Assembly: GCA_017743605.1 (NCBI GenBank)
Contig: JAGHYO010000123.1
Coordinates: forward strand, 1 to 6,758
DNA length: 6,758 nucleotides
Direction: 5' to 3'
Origin: Thermoflexus sp.
Lineage (GTDB): Bacteria > Chloroflexota > Anaerolineae > Thermoflexales > Thermoflexaceae
This document shows positions 4,864 to 6,758 of the stretch, in pieces; position 1 is the first letter of the stretch, and every line of letters begins with the position of its first letter. The translations under genes were made by a program, and so were the position numbers. The notes beneath the pieces were generated by a model. That model was given only the letters and a program-made list of their open reading frames with translations. It ran no database searches and was not told the origin of the DNA.

Positions 4864-6450
4864 ATGAACGGATGGGAACGGTTCTGTGGATGGATCCGAC
4901 AAATGGCCGGGCGGGAGGCGGAGACAGTCCTTCTGGCTCGGGATGCGCTGATCATCGCCGCGGGCAACGTCGCCAGCCGCCTGATCGGCCTGCTGCGCGA
5001 GACGGTCAAGAGCGGGCTGTTTGGATCCAGCGGGCCGCTGAGCGCCTTCGAGGCCGCGGCGGTGGTCCCGGTCCAGCTGTATGACCTCCTGGTCGGGGGC
5101 ATGGTCAGTTCCGCCCTGATCCCGGTGTTCCGGGAATATGCGGATCAGCCTCGGGAGCTCCGGCGTCTGGCCGGGGCAGTCATGGTCCAGGTCGGGTGGA
5201 TCATGGGGGCGATAGTGCTTCTGGTGGAGATCGGGGCCCGGCCGGTGGCGTGGCTGTTAGCGGGGGGCCTCGATGCCCACTTGCTGGACCTGACTGCGAG
5301 CCTCCTGCGCCTGACGGTTCTGGCGGTGTGGTTCCTCGCCGCCGCCGGGGTCATCGGGGCGCTCCTGCAGGCGTTCCAGCGGTTCACCCTGCCAGCCTTC
5401 ACAGCGGCCGCCTTCAACGCCGCGATCGTCGCGGCCGCCCTCCTGTTGGGGGAACGCATCGGGGTGTTCGCCATGGCCCTCGGGATGGTCCTGGGCGCCA
5501 TCGCCCAGGTGCTGTTGCAGCTGCCCGCCCTGCGCGACCTGTGGCCTTGGCCCTCCGTGTATCATCCCGCCTTGCGGCGGATCCTGCGCCTTTACCTTCC
5601 CGTCGTGTTCGGGCTGGCGGTCAATCAGGTCGCCATCTTGCTGAGCTACCATCTGGCCTCCCGCACCGGACCCAACAGCATCGCATGGATGCGCTACGCC
5701 ACCACGTTGATCCAGTTCCCCCTAGGGCTGGTGGTGACTGCCATCTCTGTGGCCATCCTCCCTCGCCTCTCCCGCTTGAGCGTGGAGGCCCGCCAGGGAA
5801 GGGAGGATCTGGAGCCGTTCTGGAGCACCCTGGCCGCTGGGTTGCGGATGGTGCTGATCCTGATCATCCCCGCCGCCTTCGGCCTGTATGTGCTGGCCGA
5901 GCCCGTGATCGCCCTCCTTTTCGAGCACGGCCGCTTCACCGCCACGGACACGGCGGTGGTAGCCGGGGTGCTGCGAGGCTACCTGCCCGGCCTGATCTTC
6001 GCGGCCGTTGATCAGCCGCTGGTGTTTGCCTTTTACGCCCGTCAGGACACCTTCACCCCAGCCCTCGTCGGATTGATCTGCAACGTAGGGGTCTACCTCG
6101 CAGCCGCCCTGGCCCCCACGCTGTTCCGACCCCTGCAGGTGACCGACCTGGCGGTGGCCAATTCGGTGCAGTGGGCCGCCCATGCGGCGATCATGGGGGC
6201 CCTGCTGCTCCGTCAGGTGGGCTCGATGCGCCCCTACGGCCTGTCCCGGCTCGCCCTCCGCGTCCTCCTCGCCTCCCTGATGATGGCGCTGGGCATCTCC
6301 ATGGCATGGGCCCGGCTTCCTCTCCCCCATTCCACCACCGGCGAAGCCCTTCACCTCCTCGCCGTCGGAGGCCTTGGGGCGTTGATCTATCTCCTGACCC
6401 TTGGGGCGCTGACCCGTCTCGTCGCCCGCCCCTCGGGGTTCGCTCGCTGA
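4864..6450 (+). CDS. murJ: MurJ/MviN-family lipid II flippase
   Basis: This 528-residue, very hydrophobic protein has about 14 predictable membrane segments and the usual family length. MurJ moves lipid II, the peptidoglycan precursor, across the cytoplasmic membrane. Family landmarks in order: SRLIGLLRETVKSGLFG (38-54), AFEAAAVVPVQLYDLLVGGM (61-80) with SALIPVF (83-89), FQRFTLPAF (171-179), FPLGLVVTAISVAILPRLS (285-303), FEHGRFTATDT (353-363) and FYARQDTFTP (390-399). R39 and R45 match conserved arginines of the central cavity, but the LLRR of E. coli MurJ (containing Arg52) is replaced by LYDLLVGG, as in actinobacterial-type relatives. ATG 4864 is chosen because GGAG (4854-4857) lies 6 bases upstream and the family match begins soon after; the frame also runs back to a TTG at 4741 without merit. 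Related MATE/MOP flippases for other polyprenyl-linked glycans cannot be fully excluded. It appears to be transcribed alone. Confidence 0.9.
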   Translation: MNGWERFCGWIRQMAGREAETVLLARDALIIAAGNVASRLIGLLRETVKSGLFGSSGPLSAFEAAAVVPVQLYDLLVGGMVSSALIPVFREYADQPRELRRLAGAVMVQVGWIMGAIVLLVEIGARPVAWLLAGGLDAHLLDLTASLLRLTVLAVWFLAAAGVIGALLQAFQRFTLPAFTAAAFNAAIVAAALLLGERIGVFAMALGMVLGAIAQVLLQLPALRDLWPWPSVYHPALRRILRLYLPVVFGLAVNQVAILLSYHLASRTGPNSIAWMRYATTLIQFPLGLVVTAISVAILPRLSRLSVEARQGREDLEPFWSTLAAGLRMVLILIIPAAFGLYVLAEPVIALLFEHGRFTATDTAVVAGVLRGYLPGLIFAAVDQPLVFAFYARQDTFTPALVGLICNVGVYLAAALAPTLFRPLQVTDLAVANSVQWAAHAAIMGALLLRQVGSMRPYGLSRLALRVLLASLMMALGISMAWARLPLPHSTTGEALHLLAVGGLGALIYLLTLGALTRLVARPSGFAR

Positions 6451-6499
6451 GGCTTCTTCCGCTCTCCGGCGTCGTCCGGGGGCCGGGAACCGCGGGGCG

Positions 6500-6549
6500 A
6501 TCCGGAACGTCTTTCCTCCGGATGCTGAAGCGAGCTTCGGCTTACATTT
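6500..6549 (+). terminator. Two hairpins after murJ, the second with a T-rich tail
   Basis: ATCCGGA (6500-6506) and TCCGGAT (6517-6523) form a perfect 7-pair stem with a 10-base loop. Directly after, GCTGAAG (6524-6530) pairs with CTTCGGC (6535-6541), including one T-G pair, around CGAG, followed by TTACATTT. The second hairpin is a fair intrinsic terminator for murJ and would separate it from the lipoprotein gene at 6568. Confidence 0.5.
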
Positions 6550-6567
6550 CAGGAGCGGGAGGCGGAT

Positions 6568-6758
6568 ATGAACCGCTGGCGATGGCTGGGGGTAGTGGGG
6601 GGGATCCTGCTGGCCGCGTGCCGGACGAATCCCTCCGCGCCCGGAGCGGGGGTGCCGGTGGGGCCATCGGCCCAGGCCGTGCGTTCTCAGGGAACAGAGG
6701 CAAGCCCGCGCACGCTGACGGTGAACGGGGTGGGGACCGTGCGGGCGCGCCCGGATCA
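6568..6758 (+). CDS. SIMPL-domain (DUF541) lipoprotein, N-terminal part
   Basis: The ATG at 6568 lies 5 bases after GGAGG (6558-6562) and the frame is open to the window edge, giving 63 residues. Residues 1-17 are a lipoprotein signal: basic start (MNRWRW), hydrophobic core, and lipobox LAAC with Cys18 as the expected lipidation site, so the mature protein should be tethered to the outer face of the cytoplasmic membrane. After a Gly/Pro/Ser/Ala-rich linker (19-48) comes LTVNGVGTVRARPD (50-63), which matches the opening strand of SIMPL domains (typically I-x-V-x-G-x-G-x-V-x-x-x-P-D). The function of these periplasmic or surface proteins is poorly known; some relate to oxidative stress or to IRAK-like interactions. 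The family call rests on 14 residues plus the lipoprotein signal. Confidence 0.75.
   Translation, partial: MNRWRWLGVVGGILLAACRTNPSAPGAGVPVGPSAQAVRSQGTEASPRTLTVNGVGTVRARPD

Noticed and set aside
5722..6354. Minus-strand open frame of 210 codons opposite murJ
   Set aside because: Gly/Gln/His/Glu-rich mirror of hydrophobic murJ codons with no family resemblance.
1..6758. tRNA, rRNA, CRISPR array, insertion sequence or phage genes
   Set aside because: I saw no cloverleaf-like motifs, regularly spaced repeats, transposase or phage proteins on either strand.

Overview
The window is GC-rich, with strong G/C preference at third codon positions in every credible gene. The gene content (a branched-polyamine enzyme of the kind found in thermophiles, a class 1B AdoMet decarboxylase, an actinobacterial/Chloroflexota-like MurJ variant, a SIMPL lipoprotein) suggests a thermophilic bacterium, most likely a Chloroflexota member such as a Thermoflexus relative. 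That placement is inference, not a match I could run.

Layout. (1) 1-961, minus strand: mgsA (methylglyoxal synthase) followed by a membrane-anchored TPR protein that runs off the left edge; the two overlap by an ATGA and look translationally coupled. (2) 962-1683: a divergent gap, then a plus-strand hypothetical ORF (1327-1683) that appears to be the back part of a secreted protein whose signal-peptide-like front lies in another frame just upstream. (3) 1684-2160: no protein gene. It holds an inverted-repeat hairpin, a near-consensus sigma-70 promoter (TATAAT at 1917-1922) and a roughly 230-nt, heavily structured 5' leader ending in a strong Shine-Dalgarno that can be paired away. (4) 2161-3684: one 507-residue protein fusing a BpsA-type branched-chain polyamine synthase to a pyruvoyl S-adenosylmethionine decarboxylase (SpeD). 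A 14-bp hairpin follows its stop. (5) 3731-4690: a decayed region with remains of a minus-strand sensor histidine kinase, broken by a frameshift and a stop, with the phosphoacceptor His missing. (6) 4864-6450: murJ-like lipid II flippase. (7) 6568-end: start of a SIMPL-domain (DUF541) lipoprotein.

How it fits together. The centre of interest is the polyamine unit. The SpeD half should make decarboxylated AdoMet, the aminopropyl donor, and the BpsA half should use it to aminopropylate spermidine, so the fusion joins donor supply to use. The long structured leader with an occludable ribosome-binding site suggests the fusion is controlled at RNA level; I recognise no known riboswitch class in it. 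The other genes (mgsA/TPR, murJ, SIMPL) look like unrelated neighbours.
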